Source: an uncultured Eubacteriales bacterium
GTDB lineage: Bacteria; Bacillota; Clostridia; Oscillospirales; Acutalibacteraceae
NCBI GenBank assembly: GCA_934476545.1
Contig: CAKSOB010000001.1
Location: 62,001 to 126,000, forward strand
Length of the DNA stretch: 64,000 nucleotides
Direction of reading: 5' to 3'
This document shows positions 24,809 through 33,928 of this stretch, in pieces. Made by a program: the position numbers and the translations under genes. The notes below the pieces were generated by a model. That model searched no databases and was not told the origin of the DNA. It saw only the letters and a program-made list of their open reading frames with translations. The stretch's first letter is position 1, and every line of letters begins with the position of its first letter.

Positions 24809-26749
24809 TTAGTCGATGGCTTTTGTTGCAACCTGTGTAACTGCCTTTGCAAGGAATTCATCTACACCCATGGTGCCGATGTCGCCGTCCTTACGGCTGC
24901 GAACTGCCACAGCATTCTGCTCTACTTCCTTATCGCCTACAACCAGCATATATGGAATCTTTTCCAACTGTGCTTCCCGAATCTTGTAGCCGATCTTCTC
25001 GCTGCGGTGGTCGGTGGTAACACGCAAACCGGCAGCAGCCAATTTTTCTTCAATTTTCTTGCAATCCGGAATCAAACGGTCACTGATTGGCAAAATCCGA
25101 ACCTGCTCCGGCATCAGCCACATTGGCAATGCACCGGCATACTTCTCCAACAGCAGCGCCAAAGTACGCTCGTAGCAACCAATGGAAGTACGGTGGATAA
25201 TATAAGGATTTTTCTTAGTACCGTCTGCATCCACATACTCCATGCCGAACTTCTCAGCCAGCATTTGGTCGATTTGAATGGTAACCAGCGTATCTTCCTT
25301 TCCGTGAACATTCTTGATTTGAATATCTAATTTTGGACCGTAGAAGGCTGCCTCGCCCACACCTACAACATATGGAATCTCCAAATCCTTCAGAATCTTC
25401 TCCATGGTGCCTTGGGCTTCATCCCACTGCTCCGGCGTACCGATATACTTCTCTGTATCGGTTGGGTCCCACTGGGAGAAACGATAGGAAATATCCTCAT
25501 ACAGACCCAGTGTTTTCATCATATAGATGGTCAGTTCCAAACAGCCACGGAACTCGTCCTCCAGCTGCTCCGGCGTACACATCAGGTGACCCTCGGAAAT
25601 GGTGAACTGGCGAACACGAATCAAGCCGTGCATTTCACCGGAAGCCTCGTTCCGGAACAGGGTGGAGGTTTCGTTATAACGCAGCGGCAAATCACGATAG
25701 GAGCGCTGCTTGTTCAGGTATGCCTGATACTGGAATGGGCAGGTCATTGGGCGCAGAGCATAAACCTCCTCGTCCTTTTCCGGGTCGCCCAAAACAAACA
25801 TACCGTCACGGTAGTGATCCCAGTGACCGGAAATTTTGTAAAGGTCGCTCTTTGCCATAAACGGTGTTTTGGTGAGCTGCCAGCCTCTCCGTTGCTCCTC
25901 ATCTTCTACAAAGCGCTGCATCTGCTGTACCACTCTTGCGCCGTTTGGCAGCAAAATCGGCAAGCCTTGACCAATGTAGTCTACGGTGGTGAAGTAGCCA
26001 AGCTGACGACCGATGATATTGTGGTCACGCTTCTTTGCCTCTTCTACTCTCTCTAAATGCTCTTCCAACTCAGAAGCCTTCGGGAAGGAAATACCGTAGA
26101 TGCGCTGCAAGCCCTTGTTCTTTGCATCGCCTCTCCAGTAAGCAGCGGTAGCGTTTGTCAGCTTTACTGCCTTCAAACATCCGGTGGACATCAAGTGCGG
26201 ACCGGCGCACAGGTCGGTAAACTCACCCTGCTTGTAGAAGCTGATGTTTTCCCCTTTACCGGCGTGTTCTGCAATCAACTCTACCTTGTAGGGCTGATTC
26301 TGCTCCTCCATCAGCTTGGTTGCTTCTTCCGGTGGCAGCTCAAACCGCTCAATCGGCAAATTCTCTTTGATGATCTTCTTGATTTCTGCCTCAATCTTTG
26401 GCAAATCCTCCGGTGTTAACGGACGGGACAGGTCGAAGTCATAGTAGAAGCCGGACTCAATGGACGGACCGATTGCCAGCTTGCTGTCCGGGAACAGACG
26501 CTTTACTGCCTGCGCCATCACATGAGAAGTGGTGTGCCAGTATGCCTGTTTTCCTTCCGGATCATCGAAAGTGAGAATTGCCAACTCGCAATCCTCTGTA
26601 ACCGGAGTACGCAGGTCTACTACCTTGCCGTTGATTTTACCGGCACAAGCCGCCTTATACAGACCCATACCGATAGATTTGGCAATCTCTGCTACGGAGA
26701 TGCCGGATTCAAATTGTTTTACATCGCCTTTCAGCGTTACGTTTACCAT
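24809..26749 (-). CDS. thrS: Threonine--tRNA ligase
   Basis: Class II synthetase of 646 residues with normal domain order: TGS domain (about 1-62), the editing domain SAD with HTTSHVMAQAVKRLFP and the CAGPH zinc-type motif (about 70-230), the catalytic core with MRPMTCPFQYQAYL, RYNETSTLFRNEASGEMHGLIRVRQFT (given here as motif 2 region by its LIRVRQFT end) and HRTSIGCYER (motif 3), and the anticodon-binding domain at the C-terminus. Expression is controlled by a T-box leader upstream, so it responds to uncharged tRNA-Thr. Confidence 0.97.
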   Translation of the reverse strand: MVNVTLKGDVKQFESGISVAEIAKSIGMGLYKAACAGKINGKVVDLRTPVTEDCELAILTFDDPEGKQAYWHTTSHVMAQAVKRLFPDSKLAIGPSIESGFYYDFDLSRPLTPEDLPKIEAEIKKIIKENLPIERFELPPEEATKLMEEQNQPYKVELIAEHAGKGENISFYKQGEFTDLCAGPHLMSTGCLKAVKLTNATAAYWRGDAKNKGLQRIYGISFPKASELEEHLERVEEAKKRDHNIIGRQLGYFTTVDYIGQGLPILLPNGARVVQQMQRFVEDEEQRRGWQLTKTPFMAKSDLYKISGHWDHYRDGMFVLGDPEKDEEVYALRPMTCPFQYQAYLNKQRSYRDLPLRYNETSTLFRNEASGEMHGLIRVRQFTISEGHLMCTPEQLEDEFRGCLELTIYMMKTLGLYEDISYRFSQWDPTDTEKYIGTPEQWDEAQGTMEKILKDLEIPYVVGVGEAAFYGPKLDIQIKNVHGKEDTLVTIQIDQMLAEKFGMEYVDADGTKKNPYIIHRTSIGCYERTLALLLEKYAGALPMWLMPEQVRILPISDRLIPDCKKIEEKLAAAGLRVTTDHRSEKIGYKIREAQLEKIPYMLVVGDKEVEQNAVAVRSRKDGDIGTMGVDEFLAKAVTQVATKAID

Positions 26750-26839
26750 AGTTCTATTCTCCTTTGCAATCTAAAGTTCCATGCTAAAAAGAAGCAATCT
26801 TCCGAGTTGTTCCCCAAAATCGAAAGAAAAACAGGGATG

Positions 26840-26886
26840 AAAAAACGCCCCTTCTTCCTCACAAATTTTGCGAAGAAAAAGGGGCG
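26840..26886 (-). terminator. T-box attenuator hairpin upstream of thrS
   Basis: Minus-strand hairpin with arms starting CGCCCCTTTTTCTTC and GAAGAAGGGGCG, followed by TTTTTT. It is the regulated terminator of the T-box leader. Confidence 0.88.
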
Positions 26887-27118
26887 AGGCTATTCTTTCG
26901 TCAGCTTCGCGGTTCCACCCTAATTCAGCGGCAGTTGCCGCCCTCTTTCGGACTGATAACGGAGTCATCCGGTCTGCCTTAGCACAAAGGGTTGGCAGAC
27001 TGCTCCGAGGCGGTATCGCCGGCACCGACTGTGGGGGTGACTTTCAGCCGGGGACCACCCTTCTCTGTCACAGTCATCGGCGCCATTGCTTCCTCATCAT
27101 AGCATAGCGAAAATGGTT
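26840..27118 (-). promoter_or_regulatory. T-box riboswitch controlling thrS
   Basis: The minus-strand leader contains the T-box sequence AGGGTGGAACCGCG (26908-26921), the most diagnostic element, upstream of an intrinsic terminator. Uncharged tRNA binds the leader through a specifier codon and the T-box, favouring the antiterminator. The stem I region contains GATACCGCC; the ACC at 27012-27014 is a threonine codon and the likely specifier, fitting thrS downstream. Promoter at 27126-27154. Confidence 0.93.
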
Positions 27119-27125
27119 TATCTTT

Positions 27126-27154
27126 ATACTAACACGGTGTGTTTTGTCTGTCAA
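27126..27154 (-). promoter_or_regulatory. Promoter of the thrS T-box transcript
   Basis: Minus-strand TTGACA (consensus) and TAGTAT with 17-nt spacing, just upstream of the leader. Confidence 0.75.
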
Positions 27155-27195
27155 GACCAACTTTTTGCCCTTTTTTTGAATTTTTTTCGGGGAAA

Positions 27196-27238
27196 TCCCC
27201 ATAGCATCTTGACACCTATGGGGAAAATAGAATACAAT
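27196..27238 (+). promoter_or_regulatory. rny promoter with flanking 9-bp inverted repeat
   Basis: TTGACA (27209-27214) and TACAAT (27233-27238), 18 nt apart. The -35 is framed by the perfect inverted repeat TCCCCATAG (27196-27204) / CTATGGGGA (27216-27224), an operator-like arrangement. Confidence 0.7.
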
Positions 27239-27364
27239 TAGGATTGGACTTTTATCCTCATTTAGAAGTCCAGCGGGCGAATAACACCGTTTCGTTCATT
27301 CAAAATCGAACCGGCTTACGCCGTTTTATGAACATTTTTACAAAAGAAAAGGAGGTGTATCGTG

Positions 27365-28924
27365 ATGAACGCACTTGTAATTATTCTGATTATCATTGCT
27401 GTTGCCGCAGCCGTTGTCTTTGGTGTGGGCGGATTTTTTGTCGGTAATCTGATGCGAAAGAAATCCACAGAAAATACCATCGGTTCTGCACAGCAGGAAG
27501 CCAACCGCATTTTGAGCGAAGCCAACAAGTCGGCTGAGGCTGCCAAAAAAGAAGCCCTGCTGCAAGGCAGAGAGGACATTCAAAAGCTGCGGGAAAGTAC
27601 CGAGCAAGAGTTGAATGACCGCCGCAAAGAAGTACAACGGCAAGAAAACCGCATGGTGCAGAAGGAAGAAACCTTAGATCGCAAGATTGAGAATCTGGAG
27701 AAAAAGGACGAAACCCTGAACCGTAAAATTCAAAAAGCCGACGAGCGACTGCAGGAAGTGGACAAGCTGAAGCAACAGCAAATGGATATGCTGCAAACCA
27801 TTTCCGGATATACCGTAGAGCAAGCCAAGTCTTATCTGCTGAAAAAACTAGAGGACGAGCTGATCCACGAGAAAGCTGCTAAAATTATGGAGTTTGAGCA
27901 GCAAATGCAGGACGAATCCGACAATGCCGCAAGAGAAATTATTGTGCAGGCAATTCAGCGCTGCGCTGCGGATCACGCTTCGGAAGCAACAATTTCTGTG
28001 GTGCAACTGCCAAATGATGAAATGAAGGGTCGGATCATCGGCCGAGAAGGTCGAAATATCCGCGCGATTGAAACGCTCACCGGCGTTGATCTGATCATCG
28101 ATGATACGCCGGAAGCCATCACTATTTCCAGCTTTGAACCGGTTCGCCGGGAAATTGCCCGTGTGGCATTGGAAAAACTGGTGGCTGACGGACGAATCCA
28201 TCCCACACGCATTGAGGAAATGATTGAAAAGGCTCGCCGTGAGGTAGAAACCACCATTAAGCAAGAGGGCGAACGTGCATTGATTGAGGTTGGCATCAAC
28301 GGCATCCATCCGGAGCTGGTGAAGCTGATCGGTCGTTTGCGCTACCGCACCAGTTATGGTCAAAACGTGCTGAACCATTCTATCGAAGTGGCTCATCTTT
28401 GCGGTATCATGGCATCAGAACTGGGCATCGACCCTGTTTCCGCCCGTCGTGCCGGCTTGCTGCATGACATCGGCAAGGCACTGGATCACGAAATGGAAGG
28501 CTCTCACGTTGCCATCGGTGTGGATGTGGCTCGGAAGTATAAAGAAAACGAAGCCATTCTCCACGCAATCGAAGCGCACCACGGCGATGTGGAACCGAAA
28601 ACGGTACTGGCTTGTTTGGTACAGGCTGCCGATGCTATCTCCGCCGCTCGTCCGGGCGCACGGAGAGAAAATCTGGAAAACTACATCAAACGTCTGGAGA
28701 AGCTGGAAGAAACCGCTTCTTCCTTTGAGGGCGTTGCAGGATGCTATGCAATCCAAGCAGGCAGAGAGATTCGTGTTATGGTAAAACCGGAGGTTGTCGA
28801 TGACGACCGCATGGTGCTGTTGGCACGAGAAATCTGCAAAAAGATTGAAAGCGATCTGGTTTATCCCGGTCAAATCAAGGTCAATATGGTGCGAGAAAGC
28901 CGTACTGTGGACTACGCAAAATAA
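27365..28924 (+). CDS. rny: Ribonuclease Y
   Basis: Membrane-bound endoribonuclease that starts mRNA decay in Gram-positive bacteria. At 519 residues: N-terminal membrane helix (about 4-28), a long charged coiled coil (about 35-195), KH RNA-binding domain (about 205-270, with [12 protein letters not shown]) and HD catalytic domain with [15 protein letters not shown] and EAHHGDVEP. Length and order are typical. A GTG at 27362 directly precedes the ATG; both fit the AAAGGAGGTG element, and I prefer the ATG. ymdB follows, as in Bacillus, but with its own promoter and behind a terminator. Confidence 0.97.
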   Translation: MNALVIILIIIAVAAAVVFGVGGFFVGNLMRKKSTENTIGSAQQEANRILSEANKSAEAAKKEALLQGREDIQKLRESTEQELNDRRKEVQRQENRMVQKEETLDRKIENLEKKDETLNRKIQKADERLQEVDKLKQQQMDMLQTISGYTVEQAKSYLLKKLEDELIHEKAAKIMEFEQQMQDESDNAAREIIVQAIQRCAADHASEATISVVQLPNDEMKGRIIGREGRNIRAIETLTGVDLIIDDTPEAITISSFEPVRREIARVALEKLVADGRIHPTRIEEMIEKARREVETTIKQEGERALIEVGINGIHPELVKLIGRLRYRTSYGQNVLNHSIEVAHLCGIMASELGIDPVSARRAGLLHDIGKALDHEMEGSHVAIGVDVARKYKENEAILHAIEAHHGDVEPKTVLACLVQAADAISAARPGARRENLENYIKRLEKLEETASSFEGVAGCYAIQAGREIRVMVKPEVVDDDRMVLLAREICKKIESDLVYPGQIKVNMVRESRTVDYAK

Positions 28925-28936
28925 ACAAATGCAAAA

Positions 28937-28971
28937 CAAAAACCGCTTCCCGTTGGGAGGCGGTTTTTTAT
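28937..28971 (+). terminator. Terminator of rny
   Basis: Hairpin AAAAACCGC-TTCCC / GGGAG-GCGGTTTTTT with T run, 14 bp past the stop codon. Confidence 0.85.
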
Positions 28972-29167
28972 ATTGTGTTCGTTTCCTTAATGAACGGCAT
29001 CGCTTCTATCATAGCAGGTGTTGTGACAAATATAATTTCTCATTTCATCTGCAAGTGGCTGGATAGAAGGAACTGGGCAGCCAGCACAAAAATAGAAGTT
29101 TCTCGTCCCTTTGAAACCGCTTCTTCAGGGGGATTTTCATTCGCAACTTTTCATTGCCCTGAAAATA

Positions 29168-29176
29168 TGGTACACT
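29168..29176 (+). promoter_or_regulatory. Extended -10 element of ymdB
   Basis: TGG followed by TACACT, about 42 nt before the ymdB start; no good -35. The rest of the 290-bp gap between rny and ymdB shows nothing else recognisable. Confidence 0.45.
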
Positions 29177-29217
29177 AAAAAGAAAACCCATCCTTCGGGA
29201 TAGGACAGGAGGCTCTC

Positions 29218-29985
29218 ATGAATATTTTAGCCATCGGCGATGTGGTTGGCAGTATCGGCTGCAAATTTCTTCGCAAACATTTGCCCGGTTTTAAAAAAAT
29301 CAAGCGCATTGATATGGTAATCGCCAACGGAGAAAACTCTGCCGATGGAAACGGGATTACGCCCACCTCCGCCCAATATCTGTTCGACAGTGGCGTAGAT
29401 GTTATCACTGCCGGAAACCACACTTTCCGCCGGCGGGAATGCTATGATTTGTTTGACGAATGCGAAACCCTGATTCGCCCTGCTAACTTTCCAAGCAGCG
29501 CTCCCGGAAAAGGCGCTTGCATCGTTGATATGGGGCGAGTGCAGGTTGGTGTGATCAACGTGATGGGCAACGTCTACATGGAGCCTCTGAACTGTCCTTT
29601 TGAAACAGTAGACAAGCTGCTGCCCGAAATGCCAAAAATTACTTTGGTGGATGTTCATGCCGAAGCCACCGGAGAAAAAGGCGCTCTGGCATATTACTTG
29701 GACGGCAAGGTTTCTGCGGTATTTGGCACCCATACCCATGTGCAAACCGCCGATGAACAAATTCTGCCCAACGGCACCGGATTCATCAGTGACTTGGGCA
29801 TGGTTGGTCCGGTTCGCTCTATTTTAGGCGTAAAACCGGAACTGATTGTGCAAAAAATGCGGGGCAAATTGCCGGTTCGATTTGAAAACGGCGTGGGTGA
29901 TTGCCACATGGATTGCGTCATCTTTACAGTAGATGAAAAAACCGGAAAAACCACCAATGTAGAGCGTTTTCGCATTACCGACTGA
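29218..29985 (+). CDS. ymdB: YmdB-family metallophosphoesterase
   Basis: 255-residue calcineurin-like phosphodiesterase; the Bacillus protein hydrolyses 2',3'-cyclic nucleotides and acts with RNase Y to influence biofilm and motility. Metal ligands are all visible: D8 in AIGDVVG, E39/N40 region in ANGENSADG, N/H in AGNHTF (about 67), H in DVHAEATGEK (about 142) and GTHTHVQT (about 165-168). AGGAGG lies before the ATG. Its position right after rny matches the conserved gene pair. Confidence 0.94.
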   Translation: MNILAIGDVVGSIGCKFLRKHLPGFKKIKRIDMVIANGENSADGNGITPTSAQYLFDSGVDVITAGNHTFRRRECYDLFDECETLIRPANFPSSAPGKGACIVDMGRVQVGVINVMGNVYMEPLNCPFETVDKLLPEMPKITLVDVHAEATGEKGALAYYLDGKVSAVFGTHTHVQTADEQILPNGTGFISDLGMVGPVRSILGVKPELIVQKMRGKLPVRFENGVGDCHMDCVIFTVDEKTGKTTNVERFRITD

Positions 29986-30050
29986 CCATGGTTGTTCAGA
30001 ATATTCTCTTTAATTTTTCATAATCTATTCATGGAACACCCTTAGAGATA

Positions 30051-30059
30051 TGCTATACT
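30051..30059 (+). promoter_or_regulatory. Extended -10 element of fakA-recG
   Basis: TGC followed by TATACT, an extended -10 with 5/6 consensus, about 48 nt before the fakA start codon; no clear -35. Confidence 0.5.
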
Positions 30060-30107
30060 AAAAAGAAAAAAGAGCGTATTCTTTTCGTAATCTGGAAGGA
30101 GAATTCT

Positions 30108-31760
30108 ATGCAGACCTTAACCGGTACAACTTTAAAAAATGCTTTACTTTCTGCATCCAACCACTTGATGAATCATCGCCAAGAGGTGGACAGCTTAAAT
30201 ATTTTCCCGGTTCCGGACGGTGACACCGGCACCAATATGTCCATGACCTGCGCTGCTGCCGCACAAGCACTGGCGACAGTTTCTTCCGACAATGTTTATG
30301 AAGTAGCCAAGATTGCCTCCTCTGCCCTGCTGCGGGGTGCAAAGGGCAACTCCGGTGTTATTTTATCTATTCTTTGGAAAGGCGTTACAAAGGGCATCGA
30401 GGGACAAGAATCTGTTACCGGCGCACAGCTGGTAGAGGCTCTCGGTGTAGGCGTTGACATGGCATATAAAGCTGTGATGAAACCCACAGAGGGTACCATT
30501 CTTACCGTTGCCCGCATGGCACAAGAAGCCGGAAAGGCAGCCTTGAGCGTAAACGACGGCGCACTTCATGTATGGGATGCCGTTTGCAAAGGCGCAAGAG
30601 AAGCACTGGCACAAACACCGGAACTGCTCCATGTATTGAAACGCGCTAATGTTGTGGATGCCGGCGGCATGGGCTTGTGCCTGATTTTTGAGGGAATTCT
30701 GTCCGTTTTGGCAGAGGGAACGATCATTCCGCTGTCGGAAGCGCCACAGCAATCCAAGCAAAGCCAATCTCACTTGGGCGATGAAGCATTCCGCCAAACC
30801 GTTGCCGCTTACGACAACGACAGCAACCTCCCCTACTGCACCGAGTGCATTATCGGAAAAGCAACAAATACTCCGGTGGAATCTCTCCAAGAATATTTGA
30901 CCAGCATTGGCGACTGCGTTGTAGTGGTAGAGGATGAGGAGATCATCAAGGTACACGTTCACACCGAGCATCCGGGCAGTGTTTTGGAAAAAGCATTGTC
31001 CTTTGGCACACTGCTCAGTGTAAAGGTGGACAATATGCAGGAGCAGGTAAACAACAGAACTGCCGAAGCAACTACACCGGCAGAACCGGTAGAGGAGTTT
31101 GGATTTGTAGCGGTTGGCGCAGGCGCAGGTATTGCCGCACTGTTCTATGACTTGGGATGCAACCAAGTTGTCAGCGGCGGTCAAAGCATGAACCCCAGCA
31201 CCGAGGCCATTCTCAATGCGATTTTGCAAACCCCTGCAAAGGTGGTTTATGTGCTACCAAACAATAAGAATATCCTGATGGCTGCCGAGCAAGCTGCTGC
31301 GCTCACAGAGGACAGACAAGTTGTGATCGTTCCTACAAAAACAATTCCGCAGGGTATTTCCGCAATGATTGCATTCAGCAGCACCCGCACACCGGAAACC
31401 AACCTGTCTGTTATGAAAGAAGCAGCCAGAAATGTAAAAACCGGTCAGGTTACCTACGCTGCAAGAAATTCCAAGTTTGGTTCTACCAAAATCAAAACCG
31501 GCGATTTACTGGGCTTGATTGACGGAAAACTTTCTCTTGTAGAGCAAAATGCAGACCCTGTTCACACGGCTGTTCGGCTGACCCGCTCCCTTGTGGATAA
31601 GGAAAGCCGCTTCCTGACCGTTTTGTATGGCGAGCAGGTTACCGAACCGCAAGCAGCCGCTCTGGCAGAAAAATTGCAGGATAAATTCGGAAAGCACTTG
31701 GAGATCAACATGATTAACGGTGGACAGCCGATTTACTACTTCCTCCTTTCTGTGGAGTAA
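30108..31760 (+). CDS. fakA: DAK2/DegV-type fatty acid kinase subunit FakA (YloV)
   Basis: 550 residues. The N-terminal DAK2 ATP-binding domain has the motif FPVPDGDTGTNMS (about 34-46), the central part a conserved YCTECIIG stretch, and the C-terminus a FakA-type domain with a SGGQSMNPST motif like that of dihydroxyacetone/fatty acid kinases. In staphylococci FakA phosphorylates exogenous fatty acids bound by FakB (a DegV protein), feeding phospholipid synthesis. No FakB is in this window. It is followed by recG 6 nt later, the order known from Bacillus yloV-recG. Confidence 0.92.
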   Translation: MQTLTGTTLKNALLSASNHLMNHRQEVDSLNIFPVPDGDTGTNMSMTCAAAAQALATVSSDNVYEVAKIASSALLRGAKGNSGVILSILWKGVTKGIEGQESVTGAQLVEALGVGVDMAYKAVMKPTEGTILTVARMAQEAGKAALSVNDGALHVWDAVCKGAREALAQTPELLHVLKRANVVDAGGMGLCLIFEGILSVLAEGTIIPLSEAPQQSKQSQSHLGDEAFRQTVAAYDNDSNLPYCTECIIGKATNTPVESLQEYLTSIGDCVVVVEDEEIIKVHVHTEHPGSVLEKALSFGTLLSVKVDNMQEQVNNRTAEATTPAEPVEEFGFVAVGAGAGIAALFYDLGCNQVVSGGQSMNPSTEAILNAILQTPAKVVYVLPNNKNILMAAEQAAALTEDRQVVIVPTKTIPQGISAMIAFSSTRTPETNLSVMKEAARNVKTGQVTYAARNSKFGSTKIKTGDLLGLIDGKLSLVEQNADPVHTAVRLTRSLVDKESRFLTVLYGEQVTEPQAAALAEKLQDKFGKHLEINMINGGQPIYYFLLSVE

Positions 31761-31766
31761 TTTGGT

Positions 31767-33818
31767 ATGGCATCTTTATTTTCAAAAGATATTATGACGT
31801 TGCAAGGCGTCGGCGAAAAGCGAGCAAAGCTGTTTCAAAAGCTGGGCGCGCCCACCGTCGGGGCCTTGTTGCGCTACTATCCGAGAGGATATGAGGATTG
31901 GAGCCGACATACTTCTATTGCAGCTGCGCCCCTAGGGGAGCTTTGTACCATTCGAGGAACGGTTCTGCATCGCCCTACGGAAACACGGATTCGCAACGGT
32001 ATGACACTGTATAAAACCATCGTCACTGACGGAGAATCCGATTTACATTTGACCTTTTTCAACAACCGTTACATTCCCAACCTGCTAACGGAAGGCACCG
32101 CTTATCTGTTTTACGGGAAGGTGTCCGGCATGGGTAGCCGACGGGAAATGTCCTCTCCGGAATTTTGTCGTGCCGAGGGTGCGCCGCCAATCGTTCCCAT
32201 TTATCGGCAGACAGAAGGCTTGTCCTCTCGGCAAATCAGCAACGCCATGAAGCAAGCATTCTCTCTGCTGCCGGAAATCCTGCAAGATCCAATTCCGGAC
32301 GACTTACGGCAAGCGCAAGGGTTGTGCCATCTTCGTTATGCTTTGGAGAACATACACTTTCCCAAAACCATGGAATCTCTTGCGATCGCACGGCGGCGAT
32401 TGATTTTTGAAGAACTGTTGGTGTTGCAGCTAGGCTTGTTGCAGTTAAAAAAACGAAGCAAAACAGCGGTGAGTTGTCACGCCATCACCGATTACAGTGA
32501 GGAATTTTGGAAGCTGCTGCCCTTCACTCCCACCAACGCTCAACGGAGAGCCGTTGCGGAAGCACTCCACGATATGAGCGGAACCACCAATCCCTACCCT
32601 ATGAACCGACTGGTGCAGGGCGATGTGGGCAGCGGTAAAACAGCCGTTGCTGCGGCATTGTGCCATTCTGTTATTAAAAGCGGAAAACAAGCCGCTTTGA
32701 TGGCACCCACCGAAATTTTAGCAAAACAGCATTTTGCGTCATTGTCCAATTTCCTTGCGCCTGCAGGGATTCGATTGGGCTTGCTGACCGGCTCGGTAAC
32801 CGCCGCCAAAAAGCGTGTCTTATTGGAGCATCTGGAAACCGGAGAAATCGACTTGCTCATCGGCACTCATGCCCTCATCGGCGACAATGTTCGATTCCAC
32901 GATTTGGCATTGGTCATCACCGACGAACAGCATCGGTTTGGCGTAGACCAGCGTGCTTCTCTTTCCGCCAAAGGTGAGAATCCTCATTTATTGGTTATGT
33001 CTGCCACACCGATTCCCCGCACTTTGGCGCTGATGATTTACGGTGATTTGGATATTTCTGTCTTGAATGAGCGTCCGCCGGGACGACAAGAAATTGAAAC
33101 CTATACCATTGACAGCAAAAAGCGACCGAGAGCCTTTCAGTATCTTCGCAAGCACATTGACGCAGGGTATCAATGCTACATCATCTGCCCACTTATTGAG
33201 GAAGGACAAGGGGATATGGCATCCGTGTTGCAATACACAGAGATTTTAAAACGGGACTACTTCCCCGATTTAGAAATCGGAATTCTCCACGGCAAGCTAA
33301 AAGCCAAAGAAAAAGAGGAAGTTATGGCACGATTCGCTGCGGGAGAACTGCCGATTTTGGTTTCTACTACGGTGGTAGAAGTTGGCGTAGACGTTCCCAA
33401 TGCGGTTGTGATACTGATTGAAAATGCGGAACGATACGGCTTATCCCAATTACATCAGCTTCGTGGGCGTGTGGGACGAGGTACTGTAAAATCCACTTGT
33501 ATTCTCGTTTCCGACGCACAAAATGAAGAAGCAATCACTCGGCTAAAAACCATGTGCCGCACTTCCGACGGCTTTCAAATTGCAGATGCCGATTTGCGGT
33601 TGCGTGGCCCCGGTGACTTTTTCGGCACCAATCAACACGGCTTACCTGATTTGAAAATTGCCGACATGGCAGAGGACTTGGAAACTCTTCAGCAAGCGCA
33701 GGCTGCCGCAAAAGCATTGCTCCACGCAGACCCGGAGTTATCGGAATCCAACCACAGAGGATTACGTGGTGAGGTGCGAATGCTCTTTGCAAAGGTTGGC
33801 GCCAACGGATTTAATTGA
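31767..33818 (+). CDS. recG: ATP-dependent DNA helicase RecG
   Basis: Branch-migrating helicase that regresses stalled forks and processes Holliday junctions. 683 residues with normal layout: wedge/OB domain (about 1-220, opening with LQGVGEKRAKLFQKLG), helicase core with Walker A QGDVGSGKTA, motif II DEQHRFGV, motif III MSATPIPRTLAL, and C-terminal motifs VVEVGVDVPNA and LHQLRGRVGRG. It starts 6 nt after fakA with only a weak ribosome binding site, suggesting translational coupling. A terminator follows. Confidence 0.97.
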   Translation: MASLFSKDIMTLQGVGEKRAKLFQKLGAPTVGALLRYYPRGYEDWSRHTSIAAAPLGELCTIRGTVLHRPTETRIRNGMTLYKTIVTDGESDLHLTFFNNRYIPNLLTEGTAYLFYGKVSGMGSRREMSSPEFCRAEGAPPIVPIYRQTEGLSSRQISNAMKQAFSLLPEILQDPIPDDLRQAQGLCHLRYALENIHFPKTMESLAIARRRLIFEELLVLQLGLLQLKKRSKTAVSCHAITDYSEEFWKLLPFTPTNAQRRAVAEALHDMSGTTNPYPMNRLVQGDVGSGKTAVAAALCHSVIKSGKQAALMAPTEILAKQHFASLSNFLAPAGIRLGLLTGSVTAAKKRVLLEHLETGEIDLLIGTHALIGDNVRFHDLALVITDEQHRFGVDQRASLSAKGENPHLLVMSATPIPRTLALMIYGDLDISVLNERPPGRQEIETYTIDSKKRPRAFQYLRKHIDAGYQCYIICPLIEEGQGDMASVLQYTEILKRDYFPDLEIGILHGKLKAKEKEEVMARFAAGELPILVSTTVVEVGVDVPNAVVILIENAERYGLSQLHQLRGRVGRGTVKSTCILVSDAQNEEAITRLKTMCRTSDGFQIADADLRLRGPGDFFGTNQHGLPDLKIADMAEDLETLQQAQAAAKALLHADPELSESNHRGLRGEVRMLFAKVGANGFN

Positions 33819-33840
33819 CAAAATTTTATTTCTTTGTTGA

Positions 33841-33877
33841 AAACCCATCCCGATTTTTCAGGAATGGGTTCTTTTTT
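33841..33877 (+). terminator. Terminator of fakA-recG
   Basis: Hairpin AACCCATCC / GGAATGGGTT with one mismatch and CTTTTTT, about 25 bp past the recG stop. Confidence 0.75.
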
Positions 33878-33884
33878 GCAGCAA

Positions 33885-33917
33885 AAAAAAGACTCTCCCA
33901 AAAGGGAAAGCCTTTTT
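33885..33917 (-). terminator. Terminator of the SulP gene
   Basis: Minus-strand imperfect hairpin around GGCTTTCCC / GGGAGAGTC followed by eight T, just past the stop at 33929. Confidence 0.65.
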
Positions 33918-33928
33918 ATTCGTACTTC

